A stretch of 64,000 bases of DNA from positions 124,001 to 188,000 of the forward strand of contig NZ_JAFKIP010000005.1 in assembly GCF_017305435.1 (NCBI RefSeq), given 5' to 3'. Position 1 is the stretch's first letter, and each line of letters opens with the position of its first letter. Of the stretch, positions 17,999 to 27,237 are shown piece after piece. The position numbers were made by a program, and so were the translations under genes. This DNA comes from Microbacterium sp. GTDB lineage: Bacteria > Actinomycetota > Actinomycetes > Actinomycetales > Microbacteriaceae. Under the pieces are notes generated by a model. The model worked only from the letters and a program-made list of their open reading frames with translations. It did not search any database and was not told the origin of the DNA.

Positions 17999-18988
17999 AT
18001 GGCGACGATCTACGAGGTCGCGAAGCTGGCGGGTGTCTCGCCTGCCACCGTGTCCCGCGTGTTCAACGGCATGGGCGTCTCCGCCGAGCGTGCCGAGGCG
18101 GTGCGAACGGCGGCGGCCGAGCTCAAGTTCACGCCGAACCGCACCGCCCGAACCCTTCGGCGCCAGGCGTCCGAGGTGATCGCGCTCGTGATCCCCGACA
18201 TCGAGAACCCGTACTTCACCGAGATGGCGCGCGGTGTCGAGGACGTGGCATCCGAAGCGGGATACTCCGTCGTCCTCTGCAACTCCGACTCGCAGATCGC
18301 TAAGGAGGCCACCTACCTGCAGATCGCGATCTCCGAGCACATGGCGGGCGTCATCCTCGCGGCCTCCAGCGATCACACCAACCTCGACGCGCTGCTGGCC
18401 ACGGGCCGCCCGGTCGTCGCGGTCGACCGTGGCACCGGGTACGACATCGACGGGGTCATGATGTCGAATCGCCCGGCAGGACAGGCAGCCACGGAGAATC
18501 TCGTTCAGGCCGGGTACCGCCGGATCGCCTGCATCACGGGCCCGCAGGAGATCGAGACGGCCCAGGAGCGCGCCGCCGGCTGGCGCTCGGTGATCCTGCG
18601 GAACTTCGCCGACGCGGACCCCGACGAGCTCCTGCGGTACTCGACGTTCCGGGTCGACGGTGGGCGTCAGGTCATGGAGGAGCTGCTCGCGCTGCCCGAG
18701 CCGCCCGACGCCGTGGTCGCCGCCAACAACCTGCTCGGGGTCGGGGCCATCCAGGTCCTCACCGAGCACGGACTGACGCCGCCGCGCTTCGGCGTCGCCG
18801 TCGTGGGCTCGCTGCCGTTCACGACGCTGTCGCCGTCGGCGGTGACGGTCGTCCGGCTCCCCGCTCGGCACATGGGCGTGACGGCGGCGAAGATGCTGCT
18901 GGAGCGGATCGGCGGCGACGACCAGCCTGCCCGCACCATCGTGCTGCGCAATGAGGTCCAGCCGGCTCGCGTCTCCAGCGAGCGCTGA
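17999..18988 (+). CDS. LacI-family transcriptional repressor of the D-arabinan locus
   Basis: 329 residues. The N-terminal helix-turn-helix and hinge are standard (ATIYEVAKLAGVSPATVSRV, then TARTLRRQASEVIALVIPDIENPYF), followed by the periplasmic-binding-protein-like effector domain. GAGGAG lies six bases before ATG 17999. The four good palindromes of this locus (9127, 10458, 17915, 19056) have the central CG expected for LacI-type operators, and one adjoins this gene. The inducer is probably a D-arabinose-containing sugar or a catabolic intermediate. The long upstream open frame is antisense to GH172 and is not coding. Confidence 0.9.
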   Translation: MATIYEVAKLAGVSPATVSRVFNGMGVSAERAEAVRTAAAELKFTPNRTARTLRRQASEVIALVIPDIENPYFTEMARGVEDVASEAGYSVVLCNSDSQIAKEATYLQIAISEHMAGVILAASSDHTNLDALLATGRPVVAVDRGTGYDIDGVMMSNRPAGQAATENLVQAGYRRIACITGPQEIETAQERAAGWRSVILRNFADADPDELLRYSTFRVDGGRQVMEELLALPEPPDAVVAANNLLGVGAIQVLTEHGLTPPRFGVAVVGSLPFTTLSPSAVTVVRLPARHMGVTAAKMLLERIGGDDQPARTIVLRNEVQPARVSSER

Positions 18989-19029
18989 GGCCGAGCGCTT
19001 TCAGCCGGGTTTCATCCTCCTTTCACGAT

Positions 19030-19042
19030 GGAAGCGATTTCC
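19030..19042. promoter_or_regulatory. degenerate second LacI-type site upstream of the kinase operon
   Basis: GGAAGCGATTTCC resembles the locus palindrome but has a changed centre. It lies 26 bases (about 2.5 turns) upstream of the perfect operator, so it might be an auxiliary site. Confidence 0.35.
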
Positions 19043-19047
19043 TTCGG

Positions 19048-19076
19048 TTGCTCATGAAATCGATTTCGTCTACAGT
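19048..19076 (+). promoter_or_regulatory. kinase-GH116-isomerase operon promoter with embedded operator
   Basis: TTGCTC (19048-19053), 17-base spacer, TACAGT (19071-19076). The perfect operator GAAATCGATTTC occupies 19056-19067, the same position relative to the -10 box as in the importer promoter. Confidence 0.78.
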
Positions 19077-19104
19077 GAACGGGAATCGCGATCAAGGAGG
19101 ACGC

Positions 19105-20595
19105 ATGGCGGTGGCCTGCACGCTCGGTGTCGATGTCGGCACCTCCAGCACCAAGGGCGTGCTGGTCGACGGCGACGGCCGCATCCTCGCGTCGGCGACC
19201 CGCGCGCACGACGTCCAGCGTCCGCACGCGGGCTGGGTCGAGATGGATGCCGCGGTGTGGTGGGACGAGTTCGTCTCGATCGCGCAGGAGCTGCGGGAGG
19301 CGGTCCCGGATGCCGCTGTCGCGGCCGTCGGTGTGAGCGGGATGGGCCCGTGCGTGCTGCTTACGGATGCGACCGACGAGCCGGTGCGCCCGGCGATCCT
19401 CTATGGCGTCGACACCCGTGCGACCCGGCAGGGCGAGCGGATGACGGAGGACCTCGGCGAAGACGAGGTCGTCCGCGTCGGCGGTTCGCGGCTGACCTCG
19501 CAGGCCGGTGGGCCGAAGGTCGTCTGGATCGCCGAGGAGGAGCCGGACGCGTACGCGCGGGCGCGGCGCCTGTTCATGCCGGCATCCTGGCTCGTACGGC
19601 GGCTCACGGGCGCATACGCGCTCGATCACCAGTCGGCGAGCCAGATGAGCCCCCTCTACGACGTCGAGGCCGAGGCGTGGGACGTGCCGCTGTGGGAGCG
19701 CTACGCGCGCGGCCTGGAGGCGCCGCAGCTGCGCTGGGCGGGCGACGTCGCCGGCGAGGTGACGGATGCCGCTGCCGCACGCACCGGCATCCCGGCGGGC
19801 ACACCCGTCATCACGGGCACGATCGACGCGTGGTCCGAGGCGGTCAGCGTCGGCGCGCACGAGTTCGGCGACCTCATGCTGATGTACGGGACCACGATGT
19901 TCCTCGTCGCGACGGGGGAGGAGACCCTCCGCACGCCGTCGATGTGGACGACGGTCGGAGCCTTCCCCGGCACCCGCAACCTGGCGGGCGGGCTCGCCAC
20001 CAGCGGCGCGCTGACGACGTGGCTGAAGGACCTCACGGGTGCGGACTACCCCGCGCTGCTCGCGGAGGCGGCCGCGGCGGGCCCCGGCGCGAACGGGCTC
20101 GTGATGCTGCCCTACTTCGCCGGTGAGCGCACCCCGATCCTCGACCCGGACGCGCGCGGGGTGATCGCGGGGCTCACTCTGACGCACGGTCGCGGGCATC
20201 TGTACCGGGCCGCGCTGGAGGCGACCGCGATGGGGGTTCGCCACAACGTGGAGACGATGCGCGCCGCGGGCGCCGACATCCGCCGCATCGTCGCCGTCGG
20301 CGGCGGGACACAGGGCGACCTCTGGCTGCAGATCGTCTCCGACATCACGGGGCTCGTGCAGGAGGTGCCGGCCGCCACGATCGGCGCAAGCTACGGGGCG
20401 GCATTCCTCGCCGCCGCCGCACGGGCGGATGGCGAAGTGCGCATCACTGACTGGAACCCGATCGCACGCACCGTGACGCCCGACCCCACGGTCGCGGCGC
20501 GGTACGACGCGCAGTTCGCGCGCTACCTCGAACTGTACGAGGCCACGAAGACGCTGGCCCACGACCTGGCCGTCCTGCAGAAGGAGTCCGTATGA
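19105..20595 (+). CDS. FGGY carbohydrate kinase, probable D-ribulokinase
   Basis: 496 residues. The FGGY N-terminal phosphate loop is LGVDVGTSSTKGVLVD, GVSGMGP follows, and Asp103 in GVDTRA fits the catalytic base. The C-terminal domain carries AVGGGTQGDLWLQIVSDITG. FGGY kinases phosphorylate ketoses or polyols. Next to a FucI-like isomerase and D-arabinofuranosidases the expected reaction is D-ribulose + ATP to D-ribulose 5-phosphate; xylulokinase is the alternative from sequence alone. AAGGAGG precedes ATG 19105 by four bases. Its stop overlaps the GH116 start (ATGA). Confidence 0.86.
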   Translation: MAVACTLGVDVGTSSTKGVLVDGDGRILASATRAHDVQRPHAGWVEMDAAVWWDEFVSIAQELREAVPDAAVAAVGVSGMGPCVLLTDATDEPVRPAILYGVDTRATRQGERMTEDLGEDEVVRVGGSRLTSQAGGPKVVWIAEEEPDAYARARRLFMPASWLVRRLTGAYALDHQSASQMSPLYDVEAEAWDVPLWERYARGLEAPQLRWAGDVAGEVTDAAAARTGIPAGTPVITGTIDAWSEAVSVGAHEFGDLMLMYGTTMFLVATGEETLRTPSMWTTVGAFPGTRNLAGGLATSGALTTWLKDLTGADYPALLAEAAAAGPGANGLVMLPYFAGERTPILDPDARGVIAGLTLTHGRGHLYRAALEATAMGVRHNVETMRAAGADIRRIVAVGGGTQGDLWLQIVSDITGLVQEVPAATIGASYGAAFLAAAARADGEVRITDWNPIARTVTPDPTVAARYDAQFARYLELYEATKTLAHDLAVLQKESV

Positions 20596-23129
20596 CGACC
20601 CCGCGCCGCGCCCGCGGCATCCCGCACACCTCCGAACCGGCCGCCTTCCTCCTCGGAGGCATCGGCACCGGCAACGTCTCGCTCGGCGCCCGCGGCGAGC
20701 TACGCGACTGGGAACTCGAGAACCTGCCCGACAAGGGCCGGTTCAACCCGTACTCGTTCTTCGCGATCCACGCTCGACCCGCCGGCCGCGACGGGGTCGC
20801 GCGCGTGCTGGAAGCGCGCATGACCGGCCGCCACGACGCAGACGCGGGCTACCCGTTCGACCGGCTCGCAGGACTGCCGCGACTCGCCGGCGCGACGATG
20901 CACGGCGAGTATCCCGTCGTCGACATCGACTTCACCGATGACGTCTTGCCCGTCGACGTGTCGCTGCGCGCGTTCACGCCGCTCGTCCCGCTCGATGCGG
21001 ATGACTCCGGCATCCCCGCCGCCGTCCTGCGCTACTCCGTGACCAACCCGGGCGACGTGCCGGTCGCCGTGACCATCGCGGGGTCGCTGACGCACACGGC
21101 GGGACGCGGCGAGGGCCCCTTCGGCACGCGTGCTGCGCAGCGGGTGGCCTGGCGCGAGGAGGGCCGCGTCCGGGGGCTGGACTTCGGCATCGACCTGCCC
21201 GAGGACGACTTCGGGTACGGCACGATGAGCCTCACCACCACCGACGCCTCGACCACCGTCAAGCCGCAGTGGGCAGTCGGCTTCTGGCCGGACGGCGCCC
21301 GGCTGTTCTGGAACGACTTCGTCGCCGACGGTCTGCTCGAACCCGAGCCGCACCTGACGCTCGAAGATCGCCCGCGCGGCTTGTTCGCCGACGCGGGATC
21401 GGCTGCGCCGATGACCGAGGCCGAGCTGTTCGACAGGCTGCCGCGCCTGCGCACCGGAACGCTCGGCATCGTCCACGAGCTGGCCCCGGGCGAGTGCCGA
21501 GAGTTCGAGTTCGTGCTGAGCTGGAGCTTCCCGAACCGGCGTCGCGGGTGGCTCGGGCACATCGTCTTCGCCGATCCGCACAAGGACGAGGTCGTGCGTA
21601 ACCACTACTCCACGATCTGGCCGGATGCCTGGACGGCGGCGAGCGACCTGCACGAGAGGATGCCGCAGCTCGAGGCGGCCACGATCGCCTTCGTCGAGGC
21701 GCTCTACGGCGGCACGCTCGACCCGGTCATCGCCGACGCGGTCGGCGCGAACATCGCCGCGGCGCGATCGACGACGGGATTCGTCGTCGAGTCGCCGACC
21801 TCCGCGGTGGGTGCGGGTCCCGTCTTCGCCGCGTGGGAGGGCTCGTTCGAGCACGGGGGCTCCTGCGAGGGCACCTGCACGCACGTATGGTCGTATGCGC
21901 AGACCCTCGCGTGGCTGTTCCCGCAGCTGGAGCGCAGCGCCCGGCGCATCGAGTTCCTGCTCGAGACCGACACCGACGGTGCGCAGAAGTTCCGCAGCAA
22001 CCGCGTCTTCGACGGCCCGGCCTGGTTCATGACGCCGGCCGTCGACGGGCAGCTCGGCACCTTCCTGCGACTGCATCGCGAGTGGCGGTTCTCCGGCGAT
22101 GACGCGTTCCTGAGGGAGCTGTGGCCCGCTGCCGTCCGCACGCTCGACCACGCGATCCGGGAATGGGACCGCGACGGCGACGGGCTGCTCGACGGCGAGC
22201 TCCACAACACGTACGACATCGAGTTCCACGGCATCGATCCATTGGCGAACTCGGTGTTCCTCGCGGCGTTGCGCGCTGGGGCGCGCATGGCTGAGCACCT
22301 GGGCGAAGCCGAGCGTGCCGCGGACTGGTCGGCGCGCGCCGACCGCGCGGCTGGTGCGATGGATGCCGTGCTGTTCAACGGCGAGTACTACCGTCAGGTG
22401 ATCGACGACGTCGATGCGCACCGGTACCAGTACGGCGACGGCATCCTCTCCGATCAGCTGCTCGGCCAGTTTCACGCCTACCTGAACGGTCTGGGTGACC
22501 TGCTGCCGCGAGAGCACCTGCGCAGCGCGCTCGAGGCGATCGTGCGCCACAACCTGCGCGAGGACCTCACGGGGCACGAGAACCTGCAGCGGGTGTATGC
22601 GCTGAACGACGAAGGGGGACTGCTGCTGGCCTCCTGGCCCCGCGGCGGTCAGCCTGCGATCCCGTTCGTCTACTCGGATGAGGTGTGGACCGGCATCGAG
22701 CACCAGGTCGCGACGACGCTCGCGTTCGCCGGACTCACCGACGAGGCCCTGCGCGTGGAACGCATCCTGCGCGCCCGCTACGACGGCACGGTGCGCAACC
22801 CGTGGAACGAGATCGAGTGCGGCAACCACTACGCGCGCTCGCTCGCCTCGTGGGGGCTGCTGCTCGCCTTCAGCGGCGCGCAGTGGGATGCCGCCGAGCG
22901 CTGCCTCTCCTTCGATCCGCCCGCCGATGGCCGCCACCTGTTCACCACCGGCACCGGCTGGGGCCGCGTCACGGTCACCGGCGATGCGATCGAACTGCGG
23001 CTCGACGGCGGCGAACTCGACCTCGAACGGCTGCTCCTCCGGGGGCACACGGCATCCGGACCGCGCCTTCTTCGCGCGGGCGACACTCTGACCGGGCATC
23101 TCGACCTCACACCACAGGAGACACCATGA
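20592..23129 (+). CDS. GH116 glycoside hydrolase, candidate exo-beta-D-arabinofuranosidase
   Basis: 845 residues, no signal peptide. The N-terminal beta domain opens with AAFLLGGIGTGNVSLGARGELRDWE, typical of the GBA2/GH116 family. The C-terminal (alpha/alpha) domain holds DGELHNTYDIEFHG, with Glu536 in the place of the nucleophile, and YSDEVWTGIEHQ, with Asp696 in the place of the acid/base. These residues are assigned by motif and not by structure. GH116 members cleave beta-glucosides; one branch from Microbacterium is known to act on beta-D-arabinofuranose. The context with GH172, DUF4185 and an isomerase favours that activity. Start and stop overlap both neighbours by four bases, so it is tightly coupled in the operon. 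Confidence 0.87.
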   Translation: MTTPRRARGIPHTSEPAAFLLGGIGTGNVSLGARGELRDWELENLPDKGRFNPYSFFAIHARPAGRDGVARVLEARMTGRHDADAGYPFDRLAGLPRLAGATMHGEYPVVDIDFTDDVLPVDVSLRAFTPLVPLDADDSGIPAAVLRYSVTNPGDVPVAVTIAGSLTHTAGRGEGPFGTRAAQRVAWREEGRVRGLDFGIDLPEDDFGYGTMSLTTTDASTTVKPQWAVGFWPDGARLFWNDFVADGLLEPEPHLTLEDRPRGLFADAGSAAPMTEAELFDRLPRLRTGTLGIVHELAPGECREFEFVLSWSFPNRRRGWLGHIVFADPHKDEVVRNHYSTIWPDAWTAASDLHERMPQLEAATIAFVEALYGGTLDPVIADAVGANIAAARSTTGFVVESPTSAVGAGPVFAAWEGSFEHGGSCEGTCTHVWSYAQTLAWLFPQLERSARRIEFLLETDTDGAQKFRSNRVFDGPAWFMTPAVDGQLGTFLRLHREWRFSGDDAFLRELWPAAVRTLDHAIREWDRDGDGLLDGELHNTYDIEFHGIDPLANSVFLAALRAGARMAEHLGEAERAADWSARADRAAGAMDAVLFNGEYYRQVIDDVDAHRYQYGDGILSDQLLGQFHAYLNGLGDLLPREHLRSALEAIVRHNLREDLTGHENLQRVYALNDEGGLLLASWPRGGQPAIPFVYSDEVWTGIEHQVATTLAFAGLTDEALRVERILRARYDGTVRNPWNEIECGNHYARSLASWGLLLAFSGAQWDAAERCLSFDPPADGRHLFTTGTGWGRVTVTGDAIELRLDGGELDLERLLLRGHTASGPRLLRAGDTLTGHLDLTPQETP

Positions 23130-24757
23130 CCTACATCCTCCCCACCCCCACCCTGCGCCCGGCGACGGAGCCGAAGACGCTCTACCTGATCACCTCGGGC
23201 GACCTGCGCGAGTCGGCGAACGTCGCCGGCTGGCCGGTGCAGCGCGACCTGGAAGCCGCGGTGACGCGCGCGTTCGAGGCGCTGGGCTGGGCGGTCATCC
23301 GCCCGTTCGATGTCGACCCCGCCACCGGGCACGGCTACATCTCGAGTCAGCGCATGGGTCTCGAGGTATTCAAGAAGATCCCGACCGACGCGCCGCTGGT
23401 GGTCGCGACGGCGAACTGGCAGTACTCGCACCACGTGTTGGCAGGCCTGCGCACCCACACCGGCCCCATCCTGACGGTCGCGAACTTCGCGCCGGACTGG
23501 CCAGGCCTCGTGGGTCTGCTGAACCTCAACGCGAGCCTGACGAAGATGGGCAAGGACTACTCGACGATCTGGTCGGTCGATTTCACCGACGAGTGGTTCC
23601 GCGCGGGACTGAAGGAGTGGACTGAGACCGGCACGATCACACACGACGCATCGCACGTGCGTCCGCTCCCCGCGCTGCCCGACTCGCCCGAGAAGACCCT
23701 CGGCGAGGCGCTCGGCGATCAGCTGCTCGCCGACAAGGCGATCATCGGCGTCTTCGATGAAGGCTGCATGGGCATGTACAACGCGATCTTCGATGACGAA
23801 CTGCTGAACCCGCTCGGCATCTATAAGGAGCGCCTCTCGCAGTCGGCGCTGTACGCGGAGATGCTCACGGTCTCCGAGGACGACGCGAACGCGGCGTACG
23901 ACTGGCTCATCGGTCACGGTATGACCTTCGTCTACGGCGAGGATGCCGCGACCGAGCTCACCCGCGAGCAGGTGCAGTGGCAGCTGAAGATGTACATCGC
24001 GGCGCTGCGTCTGGCGGACGATTTCGGACTGGATGCCGTCGGCATCCAGTATCAGCAGGGCCTGAAGGACGTGGTCCCGGCATCCGACCTCGCCGAAGGC
24101 ATCCTCAACTCGACCGAGCGGCCGCCGGTGTTCTCGCGCGACGGCAAGCGCGAGCTGCACGCGGGCCGCGCGTTCCCGCACTTCAACGAGGTCGACGAGG
24201 GTGTCGCGGTCGACGCGCTGATCACCGATCGGGTGTGGACGGCCATGGGCCTCGTCCCCGACAACACCCTGCACGACGTGAGGTGGGGCGAGGACTACGA
24301 CGGGCAGTTCGTCTGGGTCTACGAGATCTCGGGCTCCGTGCCCGCCTCGCACCTCGGCGGTTGGGAGAAGGCCGAGGGCTGGCGACAGGGGCACGTCTTC
24401 TTCCCCGCCGGCGGCGCCACGATCAACGGTGTCTCGAAGCCGGGCGAGGTGGTGCTCTCGCGCGTGTTCATCGAGGACGGCATCCTCCAGGCCGACGTCT
24501 TCCGCGGGACGGTCGTCGAGCTCCCCTCCGACGAGACGCAGCGCCGGAAGAACGCCACCAACCCCGAGTGGCCGATCGCGCACGTCGTGCTCCACGGGAT
24601 CACGCGCGACCAGTTCATGGCACGCCACAAGGCGAACCACGCGCAGGTCGTCTACGCGCCGGATGCCGCGACCGCCGACAAGGCCCTCGTCGCGAAGGCC
24701 GCGATGTTCGACCGCATCGGCATCAAGGTCAACCTCACCGGTACCGTCAACGCCTGA
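23126..24757 (+). CDS. L-fucose/D-arabinose isomerase family protein
   Basis: 543 residues of the FucI fold: two N-terminal domains and a C-terminal domain ending in an ISGSVPASHLGG...GHVFFPAGGATINGV region. The DEGCMGMYNA segment (Asp211-Glu212) belongs to the conserved metal/substrate area of this family. FucI-type enzymes convert L-fucose to L-fuculose and, equally well, D-arabinose to D-ribulose with Mn2+. With a ribulokinase-like gene and D-arabinofuranosidases in the same operon, D-arabinose is the likely substrate. No fuculose-phosphate aldolase is present, which argues against fucose. ATGA overlap with GH116; cytoplasmic. Confidence 0.87.
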   Translation: MTYILPTPTLRPATEPKTLYLITSGDLRESANVAGWPVQRDLEAAVTRAFEALGWAVIRPFDVDPATGHGYISSQRMGLEVFKKIPTDAPLVVATANWQYSHHVLAGLRTHTGPILTVANFAPDWPGLVGLLNLNASLTKMGKDYSTIWSVDFTDEWFRAGLKEWTETGTITHDASHVRPLPALPDSPEKTLGEALGDQLLADKAIIGVFDEGCMGMYNAIFDDELLNPLGIYKERLSQSALYAEMLTVSEDDANAAYDWLIGHGMTFVYGEDAATELTREQVQWQLKMYIAALRLADDFGLDAVGIQYQQGLKDVVPASDLAEGILNSTERPPVFSRDGKRELHAGRAFPHFNEVDEGVAVDALITDRVWTAMGLVPDNTLHDVRWGEDYDGQFVWVYEISGSVPASHLGGWEKAEGWRQGHVFFPAGGATINGVSKPGEVVLSRVFIEDGILQADVFRGTVVELPSDETQRRKNATNPEWPIAHVVLHGITRDQFMARHKANHAQVVYAPDAATADKALVAKAAMFDRIGIKVNLTGTVNA

Positions 24758-24759
24758 CG

Positions 24760-25164
24760 ATGCGCACAGGGTCAGGCATACTGCATCCCGCGCTCACGCG
24801 GGTGATCGCCGAGGCGGGGCACACCGACCTCGTCGTCGTGACCGACGCGGGCCTGCCGATCCCGCCCGGGTCGGAGCGCATCGAGCTTGCGCTCCGACCC
24901 GGCCTGCCGGGCTTCGTCGACGTCCTCGATGCGATCCTCGCCGAGATGTCGGTCGAGGGCGCGACCGTCGCCGAGGAGACCGCCGCGGAGAACCCCGAGC
25001 TGTTCGAGGCGCTCCGCGAGCGCCTCGCGTCGATCGGCGTCGAGCCCGTGCTCGTGCCGCACCTCGAGTTCAAGCAGCTGTCGCGCGGCGCACGCGCGTT
25101 CGTGCGCACGGGGGAGTTCACGCCGTTCGCGAACGTGATCCTGCATGCCGGCGTGCCGTACTGA
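24760..25164 (+). CDS. RbsD/FucU-family sugar pyranase or mutarotase
   Basis: 134 residues. The family pattern is clear: GILHPALTRVIAEAGHTDLVVVTDAGLPIP near the N-terminus (the His of GHTD is the usual active-site base), PGLPGFVDVLDAILAEM in the middle and RTGEFTPFANVILHAGV at the end. RbsD and FucU interconvert pyranose, furanose and anomeric forms of free sugars. D-arabinose leaves GH172 and GH116 as a furanose, so this enzyme would speed supply of the ring form or open chain used by the isomerase. It begins two bases after the isomerase stop and closes the operon. Confidence 0.88.
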   Translation: MRTGSGILHPALTRVIAEAGHTDLVVVTDAGLPIPPGSERIELALRPGLPGFVDVLDAILAEMSVEGATVAEETAAENPELFEALRERLASIGVEPVLVPHLEFKQLSRGARAFVRTGEFTPFANVILHAGVPY

Positions 25165-25173
25165 TCGCGGCTC

Positions 25174-26520
25174 TCACCCTGCCGCGACGAACAGGTCGTA
25201 GTCCTGCCGTGACAGCTCCGCATACGCGCGCGCCCATTCGACGATCGCGCGCGTGACGAGGCGGCCGTCGCCGATGTAGCCGACGACCTCCGCTGCCGTC
25301 GGCGACTGGCCGTGCGCGCGGGCGAGCACGGCGGCACACGCCTGCGCGTAGAGGCGGAAGGACGCGTCATCCACCGTCTCCACGTCGATGCCGCCCTTCA
25401 TGTCGCGGAACTGGCGCACGTAGTAGTCACGCTCGGTGCCGCGGAACGACCCGAGCAGCGGGTCCGACACGCCCTGCAGGATCCGCTGCATCGCGACGAC
25501 CCGTCCGCCTTCGCCGTGCTCGTCGATGTACGCGGCGACGTCGGGCGGCTGAACGCGCGCGCCGTGCTCCGCGAGGACGCTCCGCCCCGCCTCCTTCGTC
25601 TGCAGCAGCAGCGTCGCGCCGTCACCGTCCACGAGCGCCGTCGCGTAGCAGCGCGTACCGACGCTGCCGACACCTACGACGCGACGCACGGTGTCGGATG
25701 CCGCATAGTGCGCCAGCAGGAGGCGCACATCCGCCCGGGTCGTCGACAGGTAGTCGGTCACCGACGACGTGACGAGCTCCTCGAGCTCGGCATCGACGTG
25801 GGTCATGGTCGGCGGCCGCTCGACGAAGCGCAGCCTGCCGTCGTCGCCCAGCGTCGTGAGCTTCCGGCTCGCCCGCTCGCCCGTGCGCTTCTCCGCGTCG
25901 GCGATCGCGGCTTTCACGACGCGTCGCGTCGACCGGCTTCCCGCGCCGAGCCCGCCCACCGCGTCGAAGTGCTGGTAGTAGCGCGCCAGGGGCGTGGCAT
26001 CGCGGCCGCCGCGCAGGGCCGTGACGTAGCTGCGCACCGCGGCGCGCGCGGCATCCGTCGTCACATCCTCGGCGCGGTCCGTGGCCTGCCCCGCGATCAC
26101 GATGCTCGTGACGAGTCGCTTGAGGTCGCACTCCCAGGGCGCCCACGCGGCCTCGTCGAAGTCGTTCAGATCGAAGACGAGCGTGCGCTGCGGAGAGGCG
26201 TAGAACCCGAAGTTCGCGACGTGCGCGTCGCCGCACGAGGCGACCTGGATGCCGCTCGTCGGCGACGCCGCGAGATCGGCGGCCATCAGCGCGGCCGTCC
26301 CGCGGTAGAACGCGAACGCGCTCGCCGCCATGCGCTCACGCCGCAGCGGCACCAGCTCGGGTACCCGCGTGGAGTTCTGCGCCGCGAGGATGCCGAGGGG
26401 ATCGCGCCCCGTCGTCACGAGCTCCGCGAGCGTGCGCCGCGGAGCCGCCGTGCGCGCCGCCTGCCCGGCCGCCTCGCGCGCGGGGGACGACGCGGGCACG
26501 GGCCGATCGACGATCACCAT
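25174..26520 (-). CDS. DUF2252 family protein
   Basis: 448 residues beginning MVIVDRPVPASSPAREAAG. Typical DUF2252 segments are RMAASAFAFYRGTAALMAADLA, VASCGDAHVANFGFYASPQRTLVFDLNDFDEAAWAPWECDLKRL, and SVGTRCYATALVDGDGATLLLQTKEA. The HxN-then-Asp pattern recalls aminoglycoside-phosphotransferase/kinase-like folds, but no activity is established for the family. The gene is convergent with the pyranase gene (nine bases between stops) and is not part of the D-arabinan operon. Function unknown. Confidence 0.82.
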   Translation of the reverse strand: MVIVDRPVPASSPAREAAGQAARTAAPRRTLAELVTTGRDPLGILAAQNSTRVPELVPLRRERMAASAFAFYRGTAALMAADLAASPTSGIQVASCGDAHVANFGFYASPQRTLVFDLNDFDEAAWAPWECDLKRLVTSIVIAGQATDRAEDVTTDAARAAVRSYVTALRGGRDATPLARYYQHFDAVGGLGAGSRSTRRVVKAAIADAEKRTGERASRKLTTLGDDGRLRFVERPPTMTHVDAELEELVTSSVTDYLSTTRADVRLLLAHYAASDTVRRVVGVGSVGTRCYATALVDGDGATLLLQTKEAGRSVLAEHGARVQPPDVAAYIDEHGEGGRVVAMQRILQGVSDPLLGSFRGTERDYYVRQFRDMKGGIDVETVDDASFRLYAQACAAVLARAHGQSPTAAEVVGYIGDGRLVTRAIVEWARAYAELSRQDYDLFVAAG

Positions 26521-26577
26521 GCCGCCATGATGGCACGGGGCGCTCGCTGTGACGGCGGCGCGTGAGCGCACGGCGCA

Positions 26578-27207
26578 TCAGGCGTCGCGTGTCGGCGGCG
26601 CTTCCTGCAGGTCGCCGGTGAGGTACCGCTGAATCGTGGGTCCGATCGCGGCGACGACCTCGTCGACGGATGCCGAGGCCAGCGGCTCGAGTTCGAGCAC
26701 GTAGCGGGTCACGATCAGCCCGATCACCTGACTGCCGACCAGCGCGACGCGGCGGTCGGCGTCGTCGCCGCCGAGGCGCTCGCCGATGCGCCCGAGGACC
26801 TCGCGCGAGAGGAAGCCCACGAGCATCGAGGCGGCGCGGCGGCTGCCGATGGCGGTGCGCAGCAGCGCGACTCCCCGCGTGCGGAAGTGCGGGGCATCCC
26901 ACGTCGTCACGATCATGCGCACGAGCCGCTCGCCGGCGGCGGCGAGGTCGCCCTCGATGACGGCCGGGAGCAGCTGTGTCGGGTCGGCCGGAACGTCGAC
27001 GGTCGCCGTGAACAGCGCGGCCTTGGTGCCGAAGTAATGGTGCAGCAGCGCGGCGTCGACCCGGGCGCGCTCGGCGATCGTGCGCATCGTCGTGGCGTCG
27101 TAACCCTGCGCGCCGAACTCCGCCGCCGCGGCGGCGAGGATCCGCTCGCGTGCGTCGCTCGACCCGCCGCGCGGGCGGCCGCGGCGACGGCGCGGCGAGT
27201 CGGTCAT
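26578..27207 (-). CDS. TetR-family transcriptional regulator
   Basis: 209 residues. After a basic N-terminus, a TetR helix-turn-helix reads ARERILAAAAAEFGAQGYDATTMRTIAERARVDAALLHHYFGTKAALF. The C-terminal part is an all-helical ligand-binding and dimer domain. The gene is divergent from an ABC-2 exporter, with ATTCA-N8-TGAAT between them, so it most likely represses that exporter and itself. Its own -10 box TAGGCT (27214-27219, minus strand) lies six bases from the ATG, implying a leaderless message. Confidence 0.9.
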   Translation of the reverse strand: MTDSPRRRRGRPRGGSSDARERILAAAAAEFGAQGYDATTMRTIAERARVDAALLHHYFGTKAALFTATVDVPADPTQLLPAVIEGDLAAAGERLVRMIVTTWDAPHFRTRGVALLRTAIGSRRAASMLVGFLSREVLGRIGERLGGDDADRRVALVGSQVIGLIVTRYVLELEPLASASVDEVVAAIGPTIQRYLTGDLQEAPPTRDA

Positions 27208-27237
27208 GGTGCCAGCCTAAAGCGCGGTGGGCGCCTC

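Noticed and set aside
23126-24757. Assignment of the isomerase and kinase to L-fucose catabolism
   Set aside because: No fuculose-phosphate aldolase or fucosidase is present, whereas D-arabinofuranosidase families share the operon and operator.
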